The notes: generated by a model from the letters alone, not told the origin. A DNA stretch of 64,000 nt from Setoptus koraiensis (GCA_048013815.1 CM106586.1:19282001-19346000); one strand, 5' to 3'; numbered from the stretch's first letter, positions 23,184 to 34,802 are shown. Numbers and translations are program-made.

Positions 23184-23987
23184 TCATCAGACCAATCTCC
23201 AAAAACCGAGTTATATGAAGAGATAGCAAAAGTACCATGACGTTCATGAAGAATGCCAAACGAAAAATAATTCGATTCAGTATTTCTACCTTCTCAGGGA
23301 ATTATCTATCCTCGTAGCTTAGTTTTCGTTTTGATATCTTGCTATTGATGAAAGTTACTGAATTACCTTACTGATCTAAGGTATTCTGTCAAACTTTTTC
23401 TTGTTTGACCGTCTGTTTAGCATTCTTTAAGAGCGTCATAGTACATAGAACTATTTTATCAAATTCCAGACAAAATGATTGGAGTTGACATTATTATTAG
23501 ACCAAACAAAAGGAAAAAAAGCGGTAATATAATCAAATGACTATCAACTAACAACAGTTTATACATTATTATACGATAATGGGGATATTTGAATGTAAAT
23601 TAAATAAAAAATGAAACAATTGAAAGCAATATAAGAAAAAAATGGTGCTCTGTAAGTTTATTGTCATCATAGCACGCAGCAAGCGCAGATGTGTTGTCGC
23701 GACGCTAAATTGCAACAAACTCCGAGGGAAAAATGCCTCGCGTTTTTGTGTGAATTGTTATTCTGTACAACAGGGCGCAAAATGCAATAATATTATTACA
23801 TTATGTTTATTACCACAAGCTTAGAGCGAATCTTTAGTTGAGTTAATATAACTTAATTTGACCTAATCAAGCACGCCAGCAGAATGCGACACTTTGGACT
23901 CATGAGCATGGATGACATTTCACGTAGGTTGGTGTGTAATAACAAGTAGACAAATAGACAAGATTAGACAAGTCGGTGAGACTAGAC

Positions 23988-24027
<40 letters not shown>

Positions 24028-24680
24028 TGTGAAGGCAAACATATATCACAACCGTTATGTAGACTATTTCATAGGACTTGTTTGCGCCAAACCATTTGTG
24101 ACCGCGCCTAGTTGTGCTTGCTTATCACCCTCTTGTGGAGACTTATTAAATGGACTATATAGGCCAGCAAGTTGCCTATGTTTCATGTCAGATGTTTGTT
24201 CGTGTGTGTATGTGTGTGTTGTCACCGTTGAAAACAAAAGGCCTGACACTAGAGTATAGCAAAACAAAATAGACGCCACTAGCGGCCACAAACTATCGAT
24301 AAATGATTGGCCAGACGTGATATACAGCTGCTGGCTGATATAAACAGAGAGGCCCGTCTACTAGACCACATAATAACATCGGTTATATAACATGGGGCCG
24401 CGTGCAAGGGCGAGTTTTAACGGCGGCTGTTGCGATGGCTACATGGAGCAGAGATTTGGCCATTAGAGTGTGCGCTCATTACTTACTTGAAAGAGCGAGC
24501 TAGCGACCAGTCGGGTAATTGAGGCGCGTAAACGAGAGCCAGTGCCGTTGTTCGTTGTATATATATAGTGTGTGTGTTTGTGTGTGTATCTAAATGGCCA
24601 TTATGACTATATTCACTGGGTGGCTTTGAGTGAGCGAGTGTACCTGGTGGTAGGTGGGTCAGTAGCGAGATGACTTGTTT
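23184..24680. other. Pitx 3' flank
   Basis: AT-rich, with several A-rich stretches (for example AATAAAAAATG near 23,603) that could serve polyadenylation. The GT array at 23991-24024 lies here. No further gene seen. Confidence 0.5.
23991..24024. repeat. GT dinucleotide microsatellite (17 units)
   Basis: A pure GT run that continues imperfectly to about 24,033. Confidence 0.95.
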
Positions 24681-24963
24681 TTGTTGGAATGTTATGTAAC
24701 AGCGGGCACAGTGGAAGCAGCGTCGACTGTTGTGAGTTGGCTGGTCCGTTGGTGTCAGTAGAAGGACACAAGGGTGGTTCATGCATACCCGTGGTGTGCG
24801 ACAGAAGCGGATAAAGCTTACATAAAGCCCGAATGGAAACCGAATGAGCCGATCGAAATGAGGCCCGAATGGGGCCCACAAAGAGCAGCGCCTGACTCAT
24901 GATGACGTGCCTATAGCCTATAGCCTATAACGCACACACATACACACATTATGGTGACGATGG

Positions 24964-24968
<5 letters not shown>

Positions 24969-25006
<38 letters not shown>
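24969..25006. repeat. GT dinucleotide microsatellite
   Basis: About 38 nt of pure GT followed by a TTG run. Confidence 0.95.
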
Positions 25007-25008
<2 letters not shown>

Positions 25009-25935
25009 GTTGTTGTTGCTGTTGTTGGCGTTCGAAGCGCATTGCTCACAGTGCAAGTGTATTTATTCATGGACGATATTTTTGCTTGCGACACACTATA
25101 TGCTGTGTCAGATGCATGAATCATTGAGTTTATGAGTGTCATGTGTACTATATGTACACATAAATACTGCGCCAGCACCAAAACTAAGAAAAAACTAGCA
25201 CGGCACCGTTATTTTATTGGCCGCTTGAGTCATGATTACGTGCGCACTGTGTTGGAGTACAGAGATTGAGGCACAGAACGGAGGAACAATCAGCATTTAT
25301 TAATTTATTATTATTTCATTAATTTGGAAAACAACAATTGCGTGTGTGCAATGTTGGTCCCATGCGGCTCACACCTAGATCCGTCGAGAGAGAGAGAGTG
25401 TGCCTAGCAGCATCAATCAAACATTTGCACACAGTGTGCGATGCGAGGATTCAATTATGCTTAATGAAACCAGCAGCAGTGGCAGCAATAGACAGGTAAA
25501 GGTGTTTGTTTATTTGTTTGTTTGCTCTGCTCTGCTCTTCTATATGCGGCCTATATTGGCGGCTATTGGGGCGGCAATACGGCCCCCGATAGCTAAATAA
25601 TGGCTAGATATGTGGCTCGATATATGGAAAGAGATAGCTAGACCGTGCAGCCCATATAGAGCACATACAGCGCTAACCAGTGCTGTTGGCTGTTGGCCAC
25701 TCACAGCTTATCATGGCGCACATCTCTGCGCTAGCATACTGTACTGTATGTGTGCAGTATGCTGCCAGCCTCCAGCAAAAGTGTGCTGGCTTGATACGTT
25801 AGGTTTGATATTACGTAAACGAGGACGTTTCATCGCTAAGCAGCTTGCTCTGTCCGGAGCTTCATTGGAAATGTTGCACACAATTTCTCTGTCGGCCCAT
25901 ATAGAGATTGTGCTGTGTACAGCACCGCGCCGACT

Positions 25936-25979
25936 GTGTGTGTGTGTGTGTGTGTGTGTGAGTGTGTGTGTGTGAGTGT
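25936..25979. repeat. GT microsatellite with an AG interruption
   Basis: A GT run of about 44 nt with two GAG interruptions. Confidence 0.9.
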
Positions 25980-27760
25980 AGTGTGAATGTGTGGCCAACA
26001 GAGCACACTATCAAGCATCGCTATCGATCGTATGAAAATGAAATGATTCTGGTTAGCTGAGCCCGGCTGCTCACAGTAATATTACATAAGGGTTATATAA
26101 GTTATATGTTGCCTTCTCAGCCCAGTTGACTCAACTGTGTGAGCGTGTGTGTGTGTGTGTGTGTGCGTTGTGCAGCCAATGTGTTTGCGAGCGAGCCGCC
26201 ATGATTCTGTGCCAACTTCAATTACGTCACGTGCTATTAAACTAACTCTCGCTGTCTCATGTTATTGCAGCCGCGGCGGCAGCCAAAAAGTCGCTGCCAG
26301 CCATACCAAACAGGCAGCCATACCAAACAGGGACAGCGCAGCACATTACGTAAGACGGCAATTGGTGTGCAGCGGCACTAGCAGCGCCAGCAGCGGCGAG
26401 CACGCCATTATGTAATGTCTATCACAACTGTGGCCGGCGCCGCTGCAATCATCTCTTGCTAGACACACGCACATTTATATATATTGTTATTAGCTGTGCG
26501 CTGGCCCCGCAGTTTGCGCGTCGCGTTGTGCGTCCTGTGCGCTGACCGCGAGCCCGCGTATCGAAACCTCGATGGCTGTTGTTGTCCTATAATAGATACA
26601 ACGCACGCAACAGCAGCGTCGGCCTGTCCTGTTGCTCGCGATTGTCAATCACACTGCGACTGTCAGAGCCGTTGGTGTCGCTGTGGCCGTTGTTGCTGGT
26701 GTGGTTGTTGTCTCTGGTGTGGTTGTTGTCTCTGGTGTGGTTGTTGTTGTCGGTGGTTGGTGCGCAGTGAGTTATTGATCATGCACAGTGACAGTTAGCG
26801 GGCGCGATGGGCGCTGAGTCTGGCGCCCGTGTCGCCAGCGAGTATTCGCCGCCACCGACAGGTGGCCAGGCGAGTGCGCGTCTCGTGGGCGGCCGATTTG
26901 CGTTGTTTGTGCGGCAGTTCGTCTACTATAGACAATGTCTAGTCACCAGACTCTAGTCACTAGACAGTCTAGTGGTAGTGGCAGTGCAGCGATGAGCAGT
27001 CAATATTTATAGTTACATTAGATTAGCCGCATTTTGCATGAGCGCGCAACGTGGTTGCAACTCGCAGGCGAACAACAGTTGCGCAACTATGCTCGCTCGC
27101 TGGCTGTTGGTATCCACATGTCAGTTATCCACATGTCAGTTATCGGTGCGCCAGTAGTGCACCGACAGACTTCAAGTGGGCCACTTGTGTCAGCGACAAC
27201 ACTGACGTGTTGCCACAAAATGCGTCGTGACTGCGACAAGCCAATGCGATCGCAGTCAGTCGATCGACTGGCTGCTCGCGCTACGTAGCCGCTCGGGTGC
27301 TAGTCGCAATTATTGGCAGCGTGCGAGCGGTGCGACGAGCCAGCAAGTCTTGTCAAGTCATTGTCACATATCTCAACTATTGTCAACTGCCAATGCGAGC
27401 GCCATTGAGCGACACACGGGCGCTGCTTATTAGCGGCTTATTTACCATTATATAGGCTTATACAATTCAACTGTTATTAATGGAATTATATTTTAATGTC
27501 GCCCAATTAGTCACCAGCCGCTTGGCTTTGTTGGCCGAACGGGCGCCACTCGAGCCGCGACCAGTGTCGTGAGTGTCAAAATGTATATCTTGGCACCTTA
27601 TCAGCGATGACGCTCGCTCGTCAGCTGACTGATTGTTGTCGGTTGACGGTGCTGCGTTGGCTCGAGACTCGAGTTGTTTCAGCTGGCAACGGCTAATTGA
27701 TTGCCTGCCACAACAGCTCACCCGCTCGGCATCGCTGTGCCTTCAGCGGTGCCCTCCGAT

Positions 27761-27791
27761 AGAGAGATTAATGCATTGCATTGATCTCTCT
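27761..27791. repeat. 31-bp near-perfect palindrome (15+1+15)
   Basis: Arms AGAGAGATTAATGCA and TGCATTGATCTCTCT differ by a single G:T pairing around one central base. It contains an ATTAATGCAT homeo/POU-like core and GAGA ends. Confidence 0.85.
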
Positions 27792-27793
27792 CT

Positions 27794-27870
27794 CTCTGTG
27801 CCGACTCTGTGCCGACTCTATGCCGACTCTATGCCGACTATATGGCAACTCTACGCCAACTGTGTCCCGT
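27794..27870. repeat. 11-bp tandem repeat, about 7 copies
   Basis: Unit CTCTGTGCCGA, drifting from CTCTGTGCCGA through CTCTATGCCGA to CTCTACGCCAA along the array. The gradient of divergence suggests stepwise expansion. Confidence 0.9.
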
Positions 27871-28005
27871 CGCTCCGCTGCCACTGACGCCAGCCGACTG
27901 CCAATGAGCCTTGCCGCAAGCTGCCGCTGGCAATATATGATCAGCTGACGAGGGCCCAGCCCTCGTGGAGTGCGCTAATGAGCCAGTGAGGCCGCCATTG
28001 TTTTG

Positions 28006-28042
28006 CAGTTACATAATGCCCGCCGCTTGCATTATGTAACTG
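28006..28042. repeat. perfect 14-bp inverted repeat containing two TTAYRTAA sites
   Basis: CAGTTACATAATGC (28006-28019) and GCATTATGTAACTG (28029-28042) are exact reverse complements with a 9-nt spacer. Each arm carries a complete PAR-bZIP/NFIL3-type octamer (28009-28016 and 28032-28039). Confidence 0.9.
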
Positions 28043-28566
28043 TGCCTCGCGTAGCTGTGCCTCTCGAGGCTGTGCACAACATGTGCAGTAACTGTACTAC
28101 AGTTGCATCATGCAGCTTGCATGTGCGCACTGCGCAACAAAGCAACGGGCACCTGGCAATTGTGGCACAGCGGTCACTTGCTGTCGCTCGCTCGCTCATG
28201 GCCCGCGGGTGCGGCTCGCGGGTTGCGGCTTGTGGCGCGCGGGCCGCGGCGAGCCGCGGCTGGCCGCCTGTGGCTTGGCGAGGGCGCGACTGCGCACCAG
28301 CGGCCTCATCAATGCATTGGGGCTGGCGCGCAAAACAACAACGACACAGCGTTTGACGGCTGACGCGGCACACGGTTGCATACAGTTGCGCACAGTTGCG
28401 CACAGTCAACTGTTGATTGGCTGGCGCGCTTTTGCGCGCCAGCCAGCGTTTATTGCGGTGGCCTCTCTCGGGTGTGATTCGCCGCTCTGATTTGTCGCCC
28501 GTTTGGCGGCCGCGATGCCGTCATTGCAGCGCCGTGGTTGCGTTGCCGTCATTGCAGCGCCGCTTG

Positions 28567-28646
28567 TTATGTAACAGTGCTTATGTAATGTTGCTCATGT
28601 ATTATTGCTTATGTATTATTGCTTATGTATAATAGTGTTTACGTAA
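28567..28646. promoter_or_regulatory. cluster of three TTATGTAA/TTACGTAA octamers
   Basis: Perfect octamers at 28567-28574, 28581-28588 and 28639-28646, with degenerate copies (TTATGTAT) between them. TTAYGTAA is the established consensus of PAR-bZIP and NFIL3/Vrille factors. Occupancy is not shown by sequence alone. Confidence 0.5.
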
Positions 28647-28950
28647 TGGTGTTAGTGATTGTTTTATAGTTTTTTGCGCCTGCCCGCTCGTCCGCAACTG
28701 GCAACTGGCTGCCTGTCGAGCAAACAACGGCGCTCAGCAGCAGCAGCGCGTTTAACGGCAGCGGCAGCCAGTTTAAACGACGCCATTGTTACAACGGTCA
28801 CCAATGAATGGTGTCAATAGCGTCAATGGTTGTTTGCGTGTAACCGCAACACCGTTGTATCATGCAACTTGTTTGCGCTGGCCCACACAGCACACGCACA
28901 CTGATACAAGTTGCGCGACACACAAACAAACAAATAATTCACAAATACGG

Positions 28951-28969
28951 TATAAATAGGCTATAAATA
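28951..28969 (+). promoter_or_regulatory. two tandem TATAAATA boxes in the gene desert
   Basis: TATAAATA at 28951-28958 and again at 28962-28969, exactly 11 bp apart. The second is part of CTATAAATACAG, a 12-mer that recurs at 33798. No coding frame follows, so these could drive a non-coding RNA or be chance AT words in GC-rich DNA. Confidence 0.35.
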
Positions 28970-29210
28970 CAGACACGTTTGAGTGGCATGGTGCAACAAT
29001 GACAACGACAGCAACAATGACAACAATAGCAACAAAGACAAACAACGAGCACACGTTTGACGCAGTCCAGTTTGCGCGACAATAACATTGCTGTGTCGCT
29101 TTGACAATACTGACAATCAGTCAGTATTGTCACATCGACTGTGTAAGTGCGGCACAACAACGCCAAACAGTAGTTTACAGTGGCCAATCGTCTTATCACA
29201 GCCACTGGGC

Positions 29211-29287
29211 TGTGCGTTGTTGCGCCATGTTGTGCGTTGTTGCGCCATGTTGTGCGTTGTTGCGCCATGTTGTGCGTTGTTGCGCCA
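29211..29287. repeat. 20-bp tandem repeat, 4 copies
   Basis: Unit TGTGCGTTGTTGCGCCATGT, identical in the first three copies; the fourth diverges at its end. The near-identity suggests recent expansion. Confidence 0.95.
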
Positions 29288-30280
29288 ACGGCATGTTGGC
29301 GCAACATGAGATTAGCCAACGGTAATGTGACAAGAATTAGTCGATGACTGTTTGTTTGTGTGGCCCCGTCAGTGGCCAACAGTGCCACCGATCGACAGTG
29401 CCAAAGAGGCTGACTTGTGAGCTGACTCCAACACTGACTTGCAAGCGCGACAAGCGCACCGCACTTTTTACAATGCGCCACAATGATATCGCTGTGCGCA
29501 TAGCGACAGCACAGCTTTCGTGGCTGGCGCTGCATCCTCGCAACGGCGTCCTCATAATGGTATCGTCATAACAGTATCGTCATAACAGTATCGTCGTATC
29601 AGTGCCATGTCAGTTATGTAAGCGTTTGTGACGGCGTGCTGCCGTCACTTGTTACGGACAAACTTGTACCGACGCAACTTGCCGCCGACGCAACTCGCTA
29701 CCGACGCAACTGGCCACAAACAAGTCGACTTGCTAGTTACGTTTGCAGCTAGTAGCAGCTTGCTACGGGTCGCAGTGCGTGCTGGCAGCACACCGACGAC
29801 TGCCAGTGTGAGTATTGATGTGCATTGTTGTGTGTTGTGACAGATTAGCGTTTTTTAGCGAACGGCAACGCATGTAAACATGACAGAGATAAAAATGCGA
29901 TTAAACTTAATGATGATTAGCAAACACACTTGCGCGCTTGTTTGCTCTTCTATTATTGGCCTCTCTCGCTCACATTGGCTCTCGTTGGCTCTCGTTGGCT
30001 CACATTGGCCGCTGGCGCTCGCTGGCGACTCGCACAACTTGCGCAACATGAACTGAATTGTTATGCAACGCGACGCTCGTATAATACGAGTCGCGTTACA
30101 TAACAAGCAACGTATTACACAGCCAGCAACGTATCACACAACTAGCAACGCATTACATAACAGGCAACGTTGCTGCGACGGCTAAACGGCTATCGTGTTG
30201 CAATCTTTGCGACCAATCGTGTCGATTGGTCAGATGCAAAACTGGCGCACACGTGCTGCCCGCGATCGGCGCCTGTGACA

Positions 30281-30352
30281 GTTGCACCGACAACAATTGC
30301 ACCGACAACAGTTGCACCGACGAAAGTTGCACCCACAACAACGGTTGCACCG
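30281..30352. repeat. 15-bp tandem repeat, about 4-5 copies
   Basis: Unit GTTGCACCGACAACA with point changes between copies. Confidence 0.9.
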
Positions 30353-30441
30353 GTCGGACGACAACTGCAAATTGTAACAAATGTTGTAAATGTTGTAAAT
30401 GTTGCCACTAATGTTTGCAGGCGGCGCCGAGCACGGGGCCA

Positions 30442-30472
30442 GCAATCACGTCAGTGACACTGACGTGATTGC
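30442..30472. repeat. 31-bp perfect palindrome (15+1+15) with two CRE-like half sites
   Basis: GCAATCACGTCAGTG and CACTGACGTGATTGC are exact reverse complements around a single A. Each arm contains TGACGTGA (or its complement), close to the CREB/ATF element. A TTGCGCAA octamer follows 6 nt beyond the palindrome (30478-30485). Confidence 0.92.
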
Positions 30473-31116
30473 CACATTGCGCAACGTTGTCACTGGTTGC
30501 GATTCGTTCGCTGCAGCGCAAAGTCGCCACTGTCGCCACTGTCGTTGCCGGTGTTGCCGGTGTCGCCAGAGTCGCCAATGTTGTCAGTGTTGCCGGTGTG
30601 GGTGCGATCGTGCGCGGCAGCCTCCAATCGACAGCAGCAACAGACAGCACTGTTGTCACAACAGCGACAGACAACAGCGACAGTCGCCGTCGAACAGTGG
30701 CCAAAATAATCATGCCCAGTCCGCAGTAATGTCTGTCAACGTAATGTTGTCAACCGGTGCTGGCCGCTGCCGCTGTCACTGCTCGTTCGCTCGTTCGCTC
30801 GTTCACTCGTAGTGAGCTGGTGAGCTTGCGAGGTGGCGAGTTGATTACGTGCATGCTGGCCGTGTGCCCGTGTGCCGCTGTCGGTGGCCAACTGTATGAT
30901 ACAGTCTGTATCCACTGTCGGCAGCACTGTTGTCGTCGCAAACAATAACTGTCAACTGCTGTCATTATGCAACACACTTATTTCAAGCAAGTTATTTGAC
31001 ACACGCACACACAAATTGTCAAGTGTTGCCAGTGGCAACAATCACAACAACGATAACATCTCTGGCATCGCCAGCTGATGCGCCCACGAGATGCTGCCCG
31101 TTGGCCCTTGAGCATC

Positions 31117-31200
31117 GCAGTTCCATCACGGCAGTTCGATCACGGCAGTTCGATCACGGCAGTTCCATCACGGCAGTTCGATCACGGCAGTTCGATCATC
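31117..31200. repeat. 14-bp tandem repeat, 6 copies
   Basis: Unit GCAGTTCGATCACG. Copies 1 and 4 have TTCCAT where the others have TTCGAT, and the last ends in ATC. The pattern suggests amplification of a three-copy block. Confidence 0.95.
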
Positions 31201-31296
31201 GGAGCTTGATCATGCAAGTTTGACGGCGCCATTTGCATACGAACAATCGAAACGTGCGCAGTGTCACATAGCGCCGTTTCAATCAGACTGTCGTCG

Positions 31297-31344
31297 TGAT
31301 TATCATATGATTATCATATGATTATCCTGTGATTATCGCATGAT
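31297..31344. repeat. 11-bp TGATTATCATA-type tandem repeat, 4 copies
   Basis: Imperfect copies of TGATTATCATA. AT-rich within GC-rich surroundings. Confidence 0.8.
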
Positions 31345-32720
31345 TGCTGGCGACCGCCGCCAGCGCCACAGTTGTTTTTCGGTAATTGACACAACACCGG
31401 CGTGTGCTGTTGCTGGTGCAAAAGGTGCGCACCATGGCTCACAACTGTTGTCGCAACTTTCAACTACAAATATAAATTCAAGCAGCAGTGGTATGAATAA
31501 TGTGACAACTGCATGCAAATGACAATGGCGACTATGTCAATCGCCAGTTGCGACATGATGACATTCGCTCGGGCGACAGTGGCGCCCATGACACGAGATT
31601 GACACGAGTGTTTGTGTGTGGGTGTGTGTCATTTGTCGGCGGATGACCGCCGATGGCGCAGTGGCGTCAGTCACTGTTGCCAACAGCGCCCATTGCACAC
31701 AGACACAGTAGCGCCAAGCCGACAGGCAGTGTGTGTCACTTGTCAAGACTGGCGCCCATGAGCAAACGCAATAACGGCAACAGTCAACAACAACAGTTTA
31801 CCGTAATAACACTTACAGTGCGCATTGTTTGTATTTGGCGCGATGACAGTGTGTTGACAGCAACGAGTTGCGCGCCCGAAAGTTCAATTATTGGCGCGGC
31901 TCGCACGCGCCGACCCAATCGCATCGCATCATTCATGTGGCAGCTCTTTTCGCGAGGCTCCACTCGCGTATGATCGCATTCGATCGCATATGTTGGGATA
32001 TGATTGCATATGCGCCCCCGCACGTCACCCACACGCCGGCCGAGCCGAGTCGGCCGCGGGCCCCCGGGGCCCGCGCACTTGCTGTGGGCGCCGCGGGCCG
32101 ACCAGCGTCGGCGTGCGTCCGCAGCATTCATGTGACATACCAACAATCCATACATCATATGCGGGGCGCGCGGGGCGTGTGCGGCATCATATCTGGGGAG
32201 TGTGCGGCATCACATCTGTGGAGTGTGCGGTGTGCCGGGCGCGCGGGGCGCGGGCCAGACAGACGAGCGAACGGACGCGGGCGGCATTGTCCGACAATGC
32301 TGTCCGAGTGGACAGTTGAGACAATGTCGAGCACGCCGACAGAGGCAGCGAATATGCAACAATGCATGCGAGTTCCATATTGCGCCCGGCGCGATGACCA
32401 ATGACCGATGACTGATGACCGATGACGCAACACACACACACCGACGGTGGCGCTGGTGGTGGCGACGACGGGCATTTCGTCTGGTGGCGGCGTGCGCTGG
32501 CTACCAGAGAAAGAGATAATCACTGGGGGATATATCAATTATGGCGAGCTATCATGGAGCGGGCCAACAAGTGCGCCGCCAGTTAATATCATCAATAACG
32601 CGCCTCTAATGATCGCCCCCACTCGACAGCACATTCGAAATGCGATCGCACAGCTCGCTTACAGCCGTCTCTGTGTATTCAGTGATCGTATACACAGCGA
32701 TAGCATGTGTCGTGTAGTTG

Positions 32721-32780
32721 TAGTTGGCTGTAGTTGGCCGTAGTTGGCTGTGGTTGGCTGTAGTTGGCCGGGTTGGTTGT
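32721..32780. repeat. 10-bp TAGTTGGCTG tandem repeat, 6 copies
   Basis: Consecutive decamers alternating TAGTTGGCTG, TAGTTGGCCG and TGGTTGGCTG, continuing imperfectly to about 32,790. Confidence 0.9.
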
Positions 32781-33727
32781 GGTTGGCGGGCCGCAATTAT
32801 CCGGCCGCCTCGCGTGCGTGTGTGCGTCAATAATTCATTAATCATGTATAGATATAAATATAAATATCGGCGTCGATGGGCGCCGGCCCGCGACGACACC
32901 GCACGGCGCTAAAACAGAAACAGAAACCGAGTCCGAACTGCGCACTTCGAAGACGAAACTGAAACTGTTTCGGCGGCTCTCTATTTCGACACATACCCGC
33001 CACTGTGGCGCAATGGGCGCTCCGCAACTGACAACTTGCCCGCAACCGGCAACTCGCCAGTGTGCACATCGCAATGAGACGGCGCATGTGTCGCTAGACA
33101 CCAAACTGACAGCGGCGAATGTCGTGAGAACCAGATGACGAGACGACTCCAATCACAGCTAATTAGGGCTAATTTATGGCGGCCGCTTGTGCCGGTTTGT
33201 CGCCACATTCGGGCCGACAACGATTCGACGGCCATCAAGTCAAACGATTCGACGAGACAGCCGACCAGCGATGCATCACATATCGCGTTGGCGTCCGATT
33301 TGTCTCACATATCAGAGCGCACATATGAGAGACGCTGCGAGCGATATTAATCACCGCTCGAGCCATCTCCACTCGTCGCGAGCCGTCATATCGGGCCAAC
33401 CTGCGCCCGGCCCGAGCCGAACCGCGCCCGGCCCGAGCCGCCGGCTCGACGGCCACCGTCGGGCCAGCGCTTCGGTGCGACAGCGATTCGAGTTGGCCGG
33501 AAACGCCAGTGCGCCCCGTTTGTGCACGGCTGTGCAGCGTATCGGTGCACGGCGCGCAGCATATCGGCGGCCCGCAACGCGGGCTGAATGCGACCAATCA
33601 AGTGGATAATTTGCATGACTGTCAATTATTGCCAACGACTCCCACGCTAGTTGATCTAGTTTGTTGTTTGTAGTTTGTTGTCGGCAATGCTCGCGTCGGC
33701 CGCTCACTATAGACTCATAGTATAGTC

Positions 33728-33768
33728 CAGTTATCCGCGGTACAGCCACACATAGCGGCGGATAACTG
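33728..33768. repeat. 11-bp perfect inverted repeat, 19-nt spacer
   Basis: CAGTTATCCGC (33728-33738) and GCGGATAACTG (33758-33768) are exact reverse complements. Confidence 0.85.
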
Positions 33769-33798
33769 TGTATAACTGGACACGACCGTGTACTAGAC

Positions 33799-33806
33799 TA
33801 TAAATA
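33799..33806 (+). promoter_or_regulatory. isolated TATAAATA box in GC-rich DNA
   Basis: Shares the 12-mer CTATAAATACAG with the tandem TATA site at 28961. A TCACT initiator-like sequence lies about 21 nt downstream. No gene follows. Confidence 0.25.
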
Positions 33807-34802
33807 CAGTTACGTCGGCTCACTGGGCCGGCCAGCGGCGCCCACAGCCCATTTATTTACTGGCGGCCGGCGCGCCGCTGTGTAAACGATCCGGCCCTGG
33901 CGCATTACAACTCAATTGGGGCGCAACAACTGAGCCGATGTCAATCAAACGCACAAACATCTATCTCTGGGATGAGTGAGCCGGAGTCAAATTTGCGCTG
34001 CGTTTGCTGGCGGCCCCAGCGGCCACTGGCAATTGGATCAAATCAAATCGGATTGAATCGAATCGAATCAGTGGAAGCGGCTCGAGCGGCTCGAATCGGA
34101 TTGGACGGAATCATATCGAATTGAGTCGAGTCAAGTCGCGTCGAATCAGATTAAATTAGATTGTGCGCCCTGTGCGCGGCCAGCCAGCCGGCGAGATGCC
34201 AGTCGAGCGGTGGGGCCCGCATTGGCGGCACACGCGCGCCGCTTTTGCTCGTGTGCGCGTTACATAACACGAGCGGGCAGAGGGGATCCTTTTTTGTCAG
34301 TTGCTGCTCGCTTGCACCAGCGCTGGGCCGATGCTTTCGGCGTGCTCATAATGCCGCTGCCGCCGCTGCTGAGGCATTATGAGCAATCAGACAGGCGACA
34401 TGGCAAACATTGGACGAGAGGGGGGTTGGGGGCCAGACAAAAGGCCAAACCCTGGTCGTCATGTGTCATATAATCAAATGATAATCTGATTGGCGGCGTT
34501 AATGCTTCAATGGACCCGGTTGCTTACTTGCACGTTGTTGTCGCTGCACATTTGCCCTACACGGGCGACATATACAACGTATATACGCCGTACATACCCT
34601 GTACATATCGCGCTATCGGCTGTTAGCCGCTGCCAGCTCGTGTTATGTAACAGCCAGCCAGCCGTCGGTGTGCGGCAGCGATATACGGCGACGATATACG
34701 GCAACGATATACGGTGACACACATTACAAAATGTCCCGGCCGACCAGTGACGTAATAGTTGTCAGAAACAAAGTGCGCGCTCGAACCAACGCCAGCCAAC
34801 AA

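Larger units (their letters stand above)
24681..34700. other. GC/CpG-rich gene desert with dense bZIP-type octamers and palindromes
   Basis: No coding gene can be supported. Long frames exist on both strands at once, are full of Arg, Ala, Cys and His, and look like by-products of low stop density. The sequence is built from recurring short words (GTTGCGC, TTATGTAAC, CGGCAG, GTGCCGAC), several tandem arrays and many near-perfect inverted repeats. I counted 15 perfect TTATGTAA/TTACATAA/TTACGTAA octamers between 24692 and 34650, against about 7 in the other 54 kb. It could be a regulatory domain of Pitx, a non-coding transcription unit, or fast-evolving simple DNA. Confidence 0.6.

Noticed and set aside
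28003-28490. Overlapping long frames of 80-126 codons on both strands
   Set aside because: They appear in several frames at once in GC-rich DNA, with Arg/Ala/Cys/His bias and no domains, as expected from low stop-codon frequency.
30170-30812. Cys/Thr-rich frames (CTDNNCTDNSCTDE type) that resemble small secreted proteins
   Set aside because: They are translations of the 15-bp tandem repeat in alternative frames and have no signal peptide.
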